64,000 nucleotides of DNA from Saprospira grandis. GTDB lineage: Bacteria; Bacteroidota; Bacteroidia; Chitinophagales; Saprospiraceae. Shown here piece after piece: positions 8,994-18,038 of the stretch (position 1 is its first letter; every line of letters begins with the position of its first letter). The notes under the pieces are model-generated. The model was not told the DNA's origin. It ran no database searches and saw nothing but the letters and a program-made list of their open reading frames with translations. The position numbers and the translations under genes are program-made. The stretch covers positions 1,714,501-1,778,500 of the forward strand of contig NZ_CP110854.1 of the NCBI RefSeq assembly GCF_027594745.1, in the 5' to 3' direction.

Positions 8994-9368
8994 ATGCGTA
9001 TCAGTTTGTTCATGGGCCTCTTACTGCTCCTTTTTTCCAGCTCGGCCTCGGCCCAAAAGATCAAGTTTTCTGTTGACCATCCCATTGTTCAGCGGGTCGT
9101 TAAGGCCGCTCTCAAAGAATATATTCCGAAGGTGCGGAAGAAAAACGAGAAGATCAAAGACATTCAGTTTAAGTCGACCAAAGCCGGAGAAGACTATAAT
9201 AAAATCAAGGGCACCGTTTTATTTGACAAGCCGGGCAAGGCTTTGGGCAATGGCAATTACCGCTTTAAAATGAAGATCGGCAACAATTTGCTCAAGCCCG
9301 AAATCAAGAGCCTAAAGCTGCAGGTGGCCCGCATTTGGTTTATTCGATTCTACAAAAGAGTGATTTAA
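8994..9368 (+). CDS. Small secreted basic protein, unrecognised
   Basis: The 124-residue product has a clear signal peptide (MRISLFMGLLLLLFSSSASA-QK). The mature part of about 100 residues is Lys-rich and beta-prone (KIKFSVDHPIVQ...TVLFDKPGK...YRFKMKIGNN). I do not recognise a family. It is probably exported to the periplasm or surface. It begins divergently from uvrB and is followed one T run later by repeat copy 5. Confidence 0.7.
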   Translation: MRISLFMGLLLLLFSSSASAQKIKFSVDHPIVQRVVKAALKEYIPKVRKKNEKIKDIQFKSTKAGEDYNKIKGTVLFDKPGKALGNGNYRFKMKIGNNLLKPEIKSLKLQVARIWFIRFYKRVI

Positions 9369-9375
9369 TTTTTTT

Positions 9376-9521
9376 GGGGCTGCCCCGGCCTTTGGCCGGG
9401 TCGGGCTGTGCCGCAGCTCGCAGGTCTGCTCGGCCCTGCGGCGGCTGCGCCGCCTGGGTCTGGCCTTCGGCCACTGCTTTCCATCCCTCAGCCAAGGCGG
9501 CTGCGCCGCCTTTCTGGACCA
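9376..9521 (+). repeat. GC-rich modular element, copy 5 (type A, GGGGCTGCCCC end)
   Basis: A full type A copy starting 8 bases after the stop at 9368. Parts in order: GGGGCTGCCCCGG...CCGGGTCGGGCTGTG, the core GCAGGTCTGCTCGGCCCTGC, hairpin GGCGGCTGCGCCGCC, GGTCTGGCCTTCGGCCA, CCATCCCTCAGCC, a second GGCGGC/GCCGCC hairpin, and an end at CTGGACCA. Confidence 0.85.
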
Positions 9522-9522
9522 A

Positions 9523-9562
9523 AACAGCCCCAACTAGCGTGCTAGTTGGGGCTGTTGTTTTT
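9523..9562. terminator. Bidirectional terminator between convergent genes
   Basis: The stem ACAGCCCCAACTAGC/GCTAGTTGGGGCTGT is flanked by A and T runs. It is almost identical to the terminator at 11238 behind the paralogous LRR gene. Confidence 0.85.
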
Positions 9563-9576
9563 AGGCCAATGGGCGG

Positions 9577-11112
9577 TTATTCCCAAATAATATCACATTG
9601 GTCATGATAAAGCCCTACCTCTTTGATCTGCTCATAGGAAAGCTTTGTTCCAGAAACATCCAAATACAATAGGCTGGCTTTAGAGGCCCAAACCTTGGGC
9701 AATTCATTATAAGGCATATTGGCTATTTCTAGTGATTCTAGCTTAGGGAGCTGCGCAATAAAGGCGGGAAACTCATAGACCAGATCATCTTCCAAAAGGT
9801 CATCAATACTGGTACAAGAAGAAATATTGAGGCTAGTGAGGGGGAGTTTTTCCATTCCTTTAGGAAAAACCAGCTTTTCATTATTAGAGAGGTCCAATTC
9901 TTCTAATTCTTGGAGTTTTGCCAAAGAAGGATGAATTTTATCAATCATATTGGCATCCAAGTAAATGCTTTTCAACTTTGTGGCGCCGGTAAAATCTGGC
10001 GTACTAAAAAGCAGGCAACTACTCATATAGAGTTCTTCTAAGGCGGGCATATATTGGCCCTTAAAGAAATTGGGGCCCATAATATTTTCACTAAGATAAA
10101 GGAGCTTTAGCTTTTTCATGGGCGCCTCCAAATTATTCACAACAATCAGGTTGTTATCTAGGTGTAGCTCTGTTAAGTTGGGAATTTGGGCAAAAAAGGC
10201 GGGAATTTCCCCTAGGGTATTATTGCTCAGCAATAGCTCTTCTAATTGTTGAAGTTGCGTTAAGCTTTCGGGCAACTCGCCAATTTCATTTCCAATAAGG
10301 CTCAATTCTTTAAGTTGGCTGTAGGCCATAATTTAGCTAGGGATCTCCGTCATGCCGCAATTATCCAAGCTCAGGTAATGGAGTTGGGCCAATTGTTTGG
10401 GCAATTTTTGAATTTTTGTGCGATTTACAAACAGGTCCTTCAAGCCTTCGGCCTGAATATCTAGCGTATGCAGGGGGTTGTCGCTTAAATCTAGGTTTTG
10501 CAAATTGCCCCCAAAAGAAAGCTTCATCTCTTCAATTTTATTTTCGCCTAGGTCTAGGTAATTTAGAGCTGGAAGTTGGCCCAAAACCTTGGGGCATTCC
10601 TTAAGATTAAGGCGAAGCAACTCTAATGTTTTGAGCTTTTTCAGGCTAGCAAGAGCGTTCCAATCGGCGCTGGCCATGGCTGTATTTTTAGATAAATTGA
10701 GTTCTTCTAGGCTTGGGATGGCTGCAATTTGCTTTAGGGCCTCTGGACCAAGTTGGTTACTGGCCAAATAAAGCGTTTTCAGCTTAGTCAATTGGCTAAA
10801 ACTAGAGGGAAGCGTCTGTATGGCGTTATCGTCTAGGTCCAAATATTCCAAATTGGGGAACGCCCCCCAAATGTCGCCGATTTCGCTTAGTTCAATCCCA
10901 TTCACGCTCAATTCCTTGAGGTTGGTAAAGGCCTTTAGGCTTTCGGGAAGGCGGCTAAAGCTCTCTTCTGAAAGGTCGAGGATATAGACTTCTTTTGGAT
11001 TAGCGGCTAGGGCTTCTTCTAAAGAGTAGTACTCTCCATCTTCTTGGGCCAAGATGGGAAAACTGGCCAAAAGCAAAAACAAGAAGGGTAAATAAAGGGA
11101 ATTCGTTTTCAT
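9577..11112 (-). pseudogene. Secreted leucine-rich-repeat protein, split by one in-frame stop
   Basis: Codons 1-259 (11112 to 10333) give a signal peptide (LLLASFPILAQ-ED) and LRRs, ending IPS and TAA. The same frame continues ATT ATG GCC TAC into 250 more LRR codons (10329 to 9577), so nothing but the stop interrupts a protein of about 511 residues. The intact paralog upstream (ends at 12828) reads IPS-Q-V-MAYSQLKEL at this point, so CAA has become TAA. An ATG lies two codons after the stop and could allow re-initiation, so two separate products remain possible. LRRs of the LxxLxLxxN type suggest a secreted binding protein; the ligand is unknown. Confidence 0.75.
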
Positions 11113-11237
11113 GTTTATAGATTTTAAATGTTACTAATGAGCTAATTTACTGATAATTGTGCCAACTGTTTCCAAGTTGTTAAAATAGTATACTTTTAGC
11201 GCAGAGCGCCTCTTTTTTTGGCCTTAAATAAAGTATA

Positions 11238-11275
11238 ACAGCCCCAACTAGCGAGGCAGTTGGGGCTGTTATTTT
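11238..11275. terminator. Terminator of the intact LRR gene
   Basis: ACAGCCCCAACTagcgaggcAGTTGGGGCTGT with flanking A/T runs lies 17 bases past the stop of the gene at 11293. It is nearly the same as the terminator at 9523. Confidence 0.8.
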
Positions 11276-11292
11276 AAACTAATTAGCGTTTA

Positions 11293-12828
11293 TTATCTAA
11301 CAATCGTGCATTCCTCTAGATCAACTCCAATCTCTTTGATCTCTTTATAAGGCAGCTTTGTTCCAGAAACATCCAAATAGTCTAGGATCGCTTTAGAGGC
11401 CCAATTATCAGGTAATTCAGCATAAGGAACATTGGCTATTTCTAGGAATTCTAGATTCCGTAATTTGGCGATAAAGGCCGGAAATTCGTAGATAGCCTCC
11501 TCCTCCTCAAAAGCATCTATACAAGAAGAAATATTAAGGCTAGTGAGGGGGAGCTTCTCCATCCCTGCTGGAAAAATTAACTCATCATTACCAGAGAGAT
11601 CCAATACTTCTAGTAATGGGAGCTCTGCCAAAGAAGGATGAACATTACTTACACTATGGTCATCCATATAAATAATTTTCAACTGATTTGCCCCAGTAAA
11701 ATCTGGCGTATTATAACAGTTGCCTCGACTCATATAAAGCTCTTCTAAGGCTGGCATATACTTCCCCTTAAAGAAAGTTTCCTTCATTGTCACCATATAT
11801 TGGTTAATACTAAGTACCTTCAGCTTCCTCATTGGCTCCTTTAAACTATTAACCCTCAAAAGATTACTATCTAAATTTAACTCTTTTAAGTTAGGGAGTT
11901 CGGAAAAAAAGGCAGGAAGTTCTTCTATTTCATTACCACTTAGGTCTAGTTTTTCTAGATGCTGAAGTTGAGTTAAATTTGCAGATACTTCACGCATAAT
12001 AGTACCACGAAAAACTAATTCTTTAAGTTGGCTATAAGCCATAACTTGAGAAGGTATATTGGAGTGTATAGAGCCCTGCAAATTGAGGTAAGTCAGTTGA
12101 TCCAATCGCTTAGGAAAACTGCGAATTGGAGTAAATCCGATCAATAAACTCTTTAAACCTTTAGCCTCAATATCCAGATGTGTTAAACGCCCCTCACTTA
12201 GGTCTAAGTATTCTAAGTTTGGGCCAAAAGAGACGTTAATTTCTTCAATAAGATTCATGTGTAGGTCTAGATAGGTCAAGGCAGGCAGTTGAGCAAAGAC
12301 TTTAGGAAAGTCTTTAAGCCAGCAGCCACCCAGCTCTAATTTTTTGAGTTTTTTCAGGCTAGCAAAGGCATCCCAATTGGCCGAACGAAATGTTGTATCA
12401 TTAGACAAGCTGAGTTCTTCTAGGTTCTTAAGGGCTGCAATTTGCTTGAGGGAAGCTGAACCAATTCTGCTATGAGACAAAGAAAGCGTTTTCAGTTTGC
12501 TCAACTGGCTAAAGCTGGGGGGGAGTTCTTCAATACGATTATCGCTTAGGTCCAAATACTCCAAATTGGGAAAAGCGCCCCAGATATCGCTCAACTTGCT
12601 CAGTTTACTATTGTTTATCATCAATTCCTTGAGATTAGTAAAGGCCTCTAGGCCTTTGGGAAGGCCGCTGCTAAAGTTCTCTTGTGAAAGGTAGAGGCCA
12701 TAGACTTCTTTGGGGTTAGCGGCTAGGGCATCTTTTAAAGAGTAGTACTCTCCATCTTCTTGGGCCAAGATGGGTAAGCTGGCCAAGAGCAAGAATACAA
12801 AGGCCAAGAAATAAGAATTCGTTTTCAT
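11293..12828 (-). CDS. Secreted leucine-rich-repeat protein (intact tandem paralog)
   Basis: The 511-residue protein starts MKTNSYFLAF with a signal peptide ending ILAQ-ED, then is LRR almost throughout (NLEYLDLSDNRIEELP, LTYLDLHMNLIEEI and similar units). It is close to the neighbouring gene over its whole length, including the first 25 bases of the start region and the terminator, so the pair arose by tandem duplication of a whole transcription unit. No T9SS sorting domain is visible at the C-terminus, so the final location after the inner membrane is uncertain. Longer starts upstream would put 13 residues before the signal peptide and are rejected. Confidence 0.85.
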   Translation of the reverse strand: MKTNSYFLAFVFLLLASLPILAQEDGEYYSLKDALAANPKEVYGLYLSQENFSSGLPKGLEAFTNLKELMINNSKLSKLSDIWGAFPNLEYLDLSDNRIEELPPSFSQLSKLKTLSLSHSRIGSASLKQIAALKNLEELSLSNDTTFRSANWDAFASLKKLKKLELGGCWLKDFPKVFAQLPALTYLDLHMNLIEEINVSFGPNLEYLDLSEGRLTHLDIEAKGLKSLLIGFTPIRSFPKRLDQLTYLNLQGSIHSNIPSQVMAYSQLKELVFRGTIMREVSANLTQLQHLEKLDLSGNEIEELPAFFSELPNLKELNLDSNLLRVNSLKEPMRKLKVLSINQYMVTMKETFFKGKYMPALEELYMSRGNCYNTPDFTGANQLKIIYMDDHSVSNVHPSLAELPLLEVLDLSGNDELIFPAGMEKLPLTSLNISSCIDAFEEEEAIYEFPAFIAKLRNLEFLEIANVPYAELPDNWASKAILDYLDVSGTKLPYKEIKEIGVDLEECTIVR

Positions 12829-13003
12829 GTTTATAGATTTATGAATGCAGAACGAATTGGCCAACAACAGGCCCTAAACGACAGGCCTATGCTTCGTTGT
12901 TTTTCAACTCATTCAATGTATACACTAAAGCAAGTAACTAATTTTCTGGCCCATGCAGCCAGCTGTACTGAACTTGTTTAGGCTGATGACTTGGCGCTAG
13001 TTA

Positions 13004-13138
13004 GGCGGCGAAGCCGCCCCGGCTGAGGGATGGATAGCAGTGGCCGAAGGCCAGACCCAGGCGGCAAAGCCGCCGCAGGGCCGAGCAGACCTGCGAGCTG
13101 CGACACAGCCCGACCCGAGCAAAGCGAGGGGCAGCCCC
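13004..13138 (-). repeat. GC-rich modular element, copy 6 (type A)
   Basis: Minus orientation: GGGGCTGCCCCTCGC/GCTCGGGTCGGGCTGTG, core GCAGGTCTGCTCGGCCCTGC, hairpin GGCGGCTTTGCCGCC, GGTCTGGCC, CCATCCCTCAGCC and a terminal GGCGGC/GCCGCC hairpin. It fills part of the 490-base gap between 12828 and 13318; the rest is AT-rich and shows no gene. Confidence 0.85.
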
Positions 13139-13262
13139 AAAATAACAGCAGTAATAAACCCTAAACAGTATAGATTAGGCAAATAAAACAATTAGTTACC
13201 ACAGATATAAATCAAGTATAAACACAAAAAAGGGTATTGTCAAGTTTTGGCTAAAAAAAGAC

Positions 13263-13296
13263 AAAAAAAAGGCCACTCGTCCAGAGGAGAGTGGCT
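13263..13296 (-). terminator. Terminator of the SPOR-like gene
   Basis: Minus-strand stem AGCCACTC/GAGTGGCC followed by a run of eight Ts, 22 bases past the stop at 13318. Confidence 0.8.
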
Positions 13297-13317
13297 AAAA
13301 GCTTTAGGATAACGGGT

Positions 13318-13707
13318 TTAGAACTCGCTAGCCTTTGCCTGATTATTTTTATAGACGAAAGCGCCTGGAAAATCTTCTTTAACTTTTTGGAGCTGCATAT
13401 AGGCCTCTAATTTAGTGTAGTAGGCGCCCCAATTGAGTCGGTAATAAGGTTGTTTGTAGGTCCAGTTGGCTTTTTTTTCTTCTTTTCGGTTAAATCGCGT
13501 TTGTTTTTCCAGCAAATCGTATTTATCGCGGCTCACCATAAGTTGGATTCCCCAGGCCTTAATTTCTCGATCTTCTTCAAAGTTGAGTTCTTTTCGGAGG
13601 TCGAGTAATCGTCGGATGCTAGGCTCCTCATTTTTTTCGATGGCTTGCTGGCCGCTGAGTAGATTTAGGGAAAAAAGGCTAAAAAGGAGTAAAAAGAAGG
13701 GACGCAT
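13318..13707 (-). CDS. Secreted SPOR-domain-like protein
   Basis: The 129-residue protein has a signal peptide (LLLFSLFSLNLLSG-QQ). Its C-terminal 80 residues look like a SPOR fold: IKAWGIQLMVS opens a strand, and PYYRLNWGAYYTKLEAYMQLQKVKEDFPGAFVY closes with the typical FPxAFVY ending. SPOR domains bind denuded glycan of peptidoglycan, so a cell-wall-linked periplasmic role is the natural inference. It ends 5 bases before the region where the deoC reading frame would naturally end, so the two are probably co-transcribed (deoC first). Confidence 0.65.
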   Translation of the reverse strand: MRPFFLLLFSLFSLNLLSGQQAIEKNEEPSIRRLLDLRKELNFEEDREIKAWGIQLMVSRDKYDLLEKQTRFNRKEEKKANWTYKQPYYRLNWGAYYTKLEAYMQLQKVKEDFPGAFVYKNNQAKASEF

Positions 13708-13731
13708 AAGCTTATTTTTTGGCGGCTTGAG

Positions 13732-14373
13732 TTAATTCGAGGCCAGAAGAGGTCCCAATCGGCTAGCGCCGGCCTGAATAAGTTGTTGGGCTTGTTCTGG
13801 GGTTTTGATTCCGCCAGAGGCCTTAATTTTCACTGTAGATCCTTTGAGAAAGCCTTTGAGTTGGCGGACCACCTCGGGGCTAGCTCCTCCTTGAAAACCG
13901 GTAGATGTTTTGACATAATCTACGCCAATTTCCATACAAATATCGCAGAGGCGCTGCATTTGGATATTATCGAGCAGGCTAGTTTCTAGAATCACCTTGA
14001 GGGTACTGCCGTGTAGGTGCACCGCCCGAGTAACCGAGTCGATATCATTTTGCACATAACTCCACTCGCCATCCATAACGGCGGCAAGATTGACGACCAT
14101 ATCGACCTCATCGGCTCCTTCGGCGGTAGCTCTTTTGGCCTCTTCTACTTTTGCAGAGATGGTCGAGTAGCCCATAGGAAAGCCTATGACGGTAACAATT
14201 TTGGGACGTTGCTCAAAATTGGCTAAAAAGTACTTGGCCGTATTAACGTAAAAAGGCGGGATGCACACCCCTGCAAATTTATGATCGATAGCTTCCTGAC
14301 AAAGTTGTTCGATGTCAGAAGAACTAGCATTTGCTTTTAAAAAAGTATGTTCTATAGCGTCAGCTAAATTCAT
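13732..14373 (-). CDS. deoC: Deoxyribose-phosphate aldolase, C-terminus frameshifted
   Basis: DeoC cleaves 2-deoxyribose-5-phosphate to acetaldehyde and glyceraldehyde-3-phosphate in deoxynucleoside catabolism. The TIM-barrel landmarks are present: DMVVNLAAVMDG, VILETSLL, VDYVKTSTGF with the Schiff-base lysine, and KASGGI. The frame then ends GASRLGPLLASN. If one base is restored in the G run at 13754-13756, the frame reads GTSSGLELTQAAKK and stops at 13712, giving 220 residues and the expected GTSSG phosphate loop. So the gene appears to carry a one-base deletion, either real or a sequencing error. The truncated form probably lacks full activity. Confidence 0.85.
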   Translation of the reverse strand: MNLADAIEHTFLKANASSSDIEQLCQEAIDHKFAGVCIPPFYVNTAKYFLANFEQRPKIVTVIGFPMGYSTISAKVEEAKRATAEGADEVDMVVNLAAVMDGEWSYVQNDIDSVTRAVHLHGSTLKVILETSLLDNIQMQRLCDICMEIGVDYVKTSTGFQGGASPEVVRQLKGFLKGSTVKIKASGGIKTPEQAQQLIQAGASRLGPLLASN

Positions 14374-14639
14374 AGCCTATATAGTTATGTGTTGAATGAC
14401 AAAATTTGTCCTTTAGGGGGCTAAATTACGGATTAAATTATAAAGTTGCGGTCTTGACTTCTCTATTTTTTATTAGCTGCACTCATTTAGTGCAAAAACT
14501 TTTCCTTAGCGCCGAGTTTTCTCCTCTTTTTATCTGCTTCAAGATTGTTTTGGGCTAAAAGTAAGGGGGGAAATAACTAAAGCTTAAAGTAAAAACTTGA
14601 GGAAAGTTTTAGATTATTTTTCACAACTATATATTTTTC

Positions 14640-14647
14640 TATCTTTG
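14640..14647 (+). promoter_or_regulatory. Putative -7 box for the GNAT-FAD oxidase operon
   Basis: TATCTTTG fits TAnnTTTG exactly and sits in AT-rich DNA, giving a leader of about 75 bases before the ATG at 14728. It lies in the 354-base divergent region between deoC and this operon; I see nothing else there. Confidence 0.5.
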
Positions 14648-14727
14648 TAGTTAGCAAGCAAATCAGCATAAATCGAAGGCATAATTAACTACTACCTATC
14701 TTAGCTAATTCAGAACCACGATTTACT

Positions 14728-15339
14728 ATGTTTTTCCATCCCCCCTACTTAAGTTATAGCATTAAGCAATTTAATGCTATAGCAGAACCTGAGTTGTCTA
14801 GAGACTACCATCGGAAGCATTTGGAGGTTTTAGCGGCTTTTGGTGTTGGCCCCTTGGGTTCTACTTTATCCCCTTGGTATAATCAGCCAGCTGTCACTGT
14901 TTTTGCTGTTTATGATGAATTTGATGAAATGCTAGCTGGAATTCGTTTAGAGCGCCTAGAGCAGCAACCTTATGAGCTACCGCTCAGCCATGCTATTTGT
15001 GTAGACAGCCCCGACTTACTTCCTAAAATTGGTCGTCATAAAGGCCAACTTGCTGAAATCTGTGGAGCTTGGGTAGCTACTACAGCAAGAAAGTGTGGAC
15101 TATTGCAACATTTGATTGGTCTTTGTATAGATCAGGGAAAAAAAATGCAGCTAGACTATTTGTTAGCGATGCCTCCTGAGCATACAAAGGGCATATTTAC
15201 GGAATATGGCTTTAGCCCTGTCCCTAATGCCTTTGGCCGAAGCGAGTATTGTTATCCAGATGATCGCTACAAGTCTACTTTAATGGAACTAGATTTATCT
15301 CTTCAACTTGCTCAAGCCAGTCCGGCTACTTGCAGCTAA
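14728..15339 (+). CDS. Putative GNAT-like acyltransferase
   Basis: The 203-residue cytoplasmic protein has a region (about residues 110-165) that resembles a GNAT core: AEICGAWVATTARKCGLLQHL could form the acetyl-CoA loop and helix, and HTKGIFTEYGFSPV the typical Y-x-x-x-GF end strand. The N-terminal half (SYSIKQFNAIAE...FDEMLAGIRLERL) also fits substrate-side strands of N-acyltransferases. The match is weak and by eye. It lies 12 bases before an FAD oxidase gene, so the two probably act on one small molecule. Confidence 0.5.
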   Translation: MFFHPPYLSYSIKQFNAIAEPELSRDYHRKHLEVLAAFGVGPLGSTLSPWYNQPAVTVFAVYDEFDEMLAGIRLERLEQQPYELPLSHAICVDSPDLLPKIGRHKGQLAEICGAWVATTARKCGLLQHLIGLCIDQGKKMQLDYLLAMPPEHTKGIFTEYGFSPVPNAFGRSEYCYPDDRYKSTLMELDLSLQLAQASPATCS

Positions 15340-15351
15340 CTTCAACTAAAC

Positions 15352-16836
15352 ATGTACTCTACTTCTACTCTAGAAGAATACTTAAAAAGTATTCTTCCAG
15401 CCACTACTATATCTATGGCGCCTAAGGCAGCCAAAGAAAACCTCACCGAATACCAGGCTCCAGATATTATTGCCGAGCTGCGCCCAACTAGCCAAGAAGA
15501 ATTGGCGGCTATTTTAGCCTTAGCCCAAGAAGAAGGGCTTAAACTATACCCTATTAGCTCTGGCTTTAACTGGGGGCTAGGGTCAAAGCTCCCTGTAGAG
15601 GGGCCCGCTATTTTGATTAACCTTAATCAATGGAAGTCTATAGAGGTATCTGAGGAACTAGAATATGCAATCATTGGCGCTGGAGTAACTCAAAAAGACC
15701 TACATGACTACCTAGAAAGACATCAGCTAGCACTAAAATTCCCACTCACCGGATCTTCTCAATCAACAAGTATCCTGGGCAATATTCTAGATCGTGGCGC
15801 TTCTGCCTTTTTTCATAGACGCCAACGCCTTTTGGGCCTAGAAATCTTGCTCCCTTCAGGCAAATGGCTACAAACAGGCCTCTGGCATTTTCACAAAACC
15901 TCTAGCTCCCCACCACCACTTTATTATGCCGCTGGCCTAGGCCCCGACCTTAACGGACTGTTCACGCAATCTAATCTAGGAATCACAACTAGAGCCATTA
16001 TCCAATTACAACCGCAAAGCAGCGGAATTCTTTTTTTTGCCGACTTCCAAGAGGAGCTGCTAATTCCTATGATCCAAAAGCTCAGAAAGCTCAGACAAGA
16101 TAATATGCTCAATGAGGGAATTTTACTCACCAATAAAAATGACCCTCGAACCACTGAAGGCAACCCCTTTGACTACAATGGACAATGGACACTTATAGGC
16201 TCTTTTTCGGGCAGTGCTAGCCTTCTTCAGTTTTTACAAACAGAGTTATCCCTACAACTCGCCCAATATTGTCAAAAAATTGAGTTCGTTTCCAGCAATA
16301 GCACAACAAGCTGTAGCCACCCCTACCAAGAAGTACTAAGAGACCTCTATAATGGCTGCCCCTCAGATTATAGTATCCAAACTATGGCCAAACTCCAACA
16401 AACTTCTGTGCAATCAGCTCATGAAGTAGACAGCAATAAAAATTTTCCAGGTATGGCCGTCGCCCTTCTTGCAGTTCCTTTTCACGGCCCCTCTTGTCTA
16501 GAACTTATGGAGCTTATTTATAAGATTAGCCTCGATATGAAAGTTCGCCCTTTCTATAATCTTGCTAGCCTAGACGAAACTACCTTCGAAGGCTTTTTCC
16601 GCGTATATTTTGACCGGAATGACCCCGAAGCAAGCAAAAATGCAAAGAAATGGAGCCAAAGGGTCCTCCAAGAAGCAGCCGAAAAACTAGCCATTTTCCC
16701 CTATCGCCTATCTACTGAACAAATGGCCCTTTTTTGCCAAGATAAAGAGGATGCTTTCTGGCAAACTGTCAAACAAATTAAAAATAGCCTAGATCCCCAA
16801 AATTTAATCGCCCCCAAACGATACAATCTAGTCTAA
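15352..16836 (+). CDS. FAD-linked oxidase (PCMH / vanillyl-alcohol oxidase-type fold)
   Basis: The 494-residue protein starts its FAD domain with IIAELRPTSQEELAAILALAQ, then YPISSGFNWGLGSK in place of the pyrophosphate loop, and AIIGAGVTQKDLHDYLE followed by GSSQSTSILGNILDRG, the usual second FAD contact. The C-terminus ends DPQNLIAPKRYNL, matching the family's DPxxxxxPxRY ending. Such enzymes oxidise phenolic or alcohol substrates with FAD; the substrate here is unknown. No signal peptide is seen. It is the second gene of a two-gene operon. Confidence 0.8.
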   Translation: MYSTSTLEEYLKSILPATTISMAPKAAKENLTEYQAPDIIAELRPTSQEELAAILALAQEEGLKLYPISSGFNWGLGSKLPVEGPAILINLNQWKSIEVSEELEYAIIGAGVTQKDLHDYLERHQLALKFPLTGSSQSTSILGNILDRGASAFFHRRQRLLGLEILLPSGKWLQTGLWHFHKTSSSPPPLYYAAGLGPDLNGLFTQSNLGITTRAIIQLQPQSSGILFFADFQEELLIPMIQKLRKLRQDNMLNEGILLTNKNDPRTTEGNPFDYNGQWTLIGSFSGSASLLQFLQTELSLQLAQYCQKIEFVSSNSTTSCSHPYQEVLRDLYNGCPSDYSIQTMAKLQQTSVQSAHEVDSNKNFPGMAVALLAVPFHGPSCLELMELIYKISLDMKVRPFYNLASLDETTFEGFFRVYFDRNDPEASKNAKKWSQRVLQEAAEKLAIFPYRLSTEQMALFCQDKEDAFWQTVKQIKNSLDPQNLIAPKRYNLV

Positions 16837-16837
16837 C

Positions 16838-16877
16838 AAAAAAAAAAAGATGGGGGCAGCCCAAAAGCTACCCCCAT
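16838..16877 (-). terminator. Terminator for minus-strand transcripts
   Basis: Minus-strand stem GATGGGGGTAGC/GCTGCCCCCATC followed by a run of Ts. It would stop transcripts from the gene ending at 17103. The 265-base gap also holds two near-identical 15-base stretches (TTAGGGAGGGCCT, around 16952 and 16992) of unknown meaning. Confidence 0.65.
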
Positions 16878-17102
16878 CAACCAATTCCAAAACTCAAAAA
16901 CCAACTATAAGAACTTGTTTCTTCTATTATTCACTAGCTCTTTTCTAGACCTTTAGGGAGGGCCTTTCAGAAAACAGCCTTGTGCAAGGCCTTAGGGAGG
17001 GCCTGTTCTATCCTACTGCATTATTTCAGCAGCTCAGTAGTATACTCGTTCTTCAAGTATTTCTTCCACTCAGAAAACTGAGTCGTATATAATTATAGGG
17101 AA

Positions 17103-17810
17103 TTATGTCTTTCTTTTCTGCAGCTGTATGGCCTGCTGACTCTGCTTAATCTGCTCTTTTTGAGCCTTTATAGCCTCCTCTTGCTCCAATAGGATCTCCT
17201 CCTCTTTTCCCTTTTCTTCCTCTACTTCTCCTATTTTTGCCTCTATTTTCGCTATCTCCTCTTGGTATTTTTCAATCTTCTTGGCCAATTTAGCGATGGC
17301 CTTTTCCTGCTTTTTTGCCTCTTTTTCCTGCAGCTTCAAAGCCGCTTTTTCTTCCTTCTCCCTCGCTTTCAAAATATCTAAAAAGATAAGGCTCGCAAAT
17401 TCTTGCATGTACCCCCTAGCCAAATTGGCCCGATCCGGATACTCCTTGGCCGATAAATATACCGCCCCCAAATTACACCAAAGCACAAATTCTAAACTGT
17501 CCTCCCCCACGATCACGGTCCGAACATACAAATCAACGGTGTTGGTGCTCATGTCCTTAATCCGCGCATCATCCGTAAACATCCGATCCTCCCCCTTCTC
17601 GTACTTGGCCTTTTTCTTAAACTTTTTCTTGCTGTATTTGGCCCAAGCCTTTTTTACCAACTTACTATCCCCCGTCGGCAAAGTCATCACAAAAGCAGAC
17701 TGACTGCCCTCCGAAAGCGTCCGAAACTCGTCTACTATGCTCGCCTCTAACTGCCCAAATGCAGCAGCAGACCAAAGCAAGGCAATAAATAATAAGTACA
17801 GGGATCTCAT
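17103..17810 (-). CDS. Secreted protein with long C-terminal coiled coil, unrecognised
   Basis: From MRSLYLLFIA the product has 235 residues: a signal peptide (WSAAAFG-QL), a globular part of about 120 residues (SAFVMTLPTGDSKLVKKAWAKY...DLYVRTVIVGEDSLEFVLW), and then about 90 residues of Lys/Glu coiled coil. The globular part resembles uncharacterised Bacteroidota secreted proteins, but I cannot name a family. An upstream start would add 16 residues before the signal peptide and is rejected. It is monocistronic. Confidence 0.7.
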   Translation of the reverse strand: MRSLYLLFIALLWSAAAFGQLEASIVDEFRTLSEGSQSAFVMTLPTGDSKLVKKAWAKYSKKKFKKKAKYEKGEDRMFTDDARIKDMSTNTVDLYVRTVIVGEDSLEFVLWCNLGAVYLSAKEYPDRANLARGYMQEFASLIFLDILKAREKEEKAALKLQEKEAKKQEKAIAKLAKKIEKYQEEIAKIEAKIGEVEEEKGKEEEILLEQEEAIKAQKEQIKQSQQAIQLQKRKT

Positions 17811-18038
17811 AAGGTTAATAAGTTGTTCTTCGCTATAAGTTAAGCGCTTAATTAGCAACTCATCTTAATGCTGTGCAAATCTATAAAATTTCTATATATC
17901 TAAAAGCAGCAATTATGTTAAAATTAGACCTTAACAAATTGGTAAGGATTTGTTCAAATGCCAATTTAAAGCTGCCTTAAGTTAAGTCTTTAGACTCATT
18001 CTAATTAAGCGGATTTTAAGTTCTTTTTCTCTTTTTTT

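Noticed and set aside
16950..17010. A regulatory repeat after the FAD oxidase gene (two copies of TTAGGGAGGGCCT)
   Set aside because: Only two short copies, no link to a promoter or terminator, so listed only as a note.
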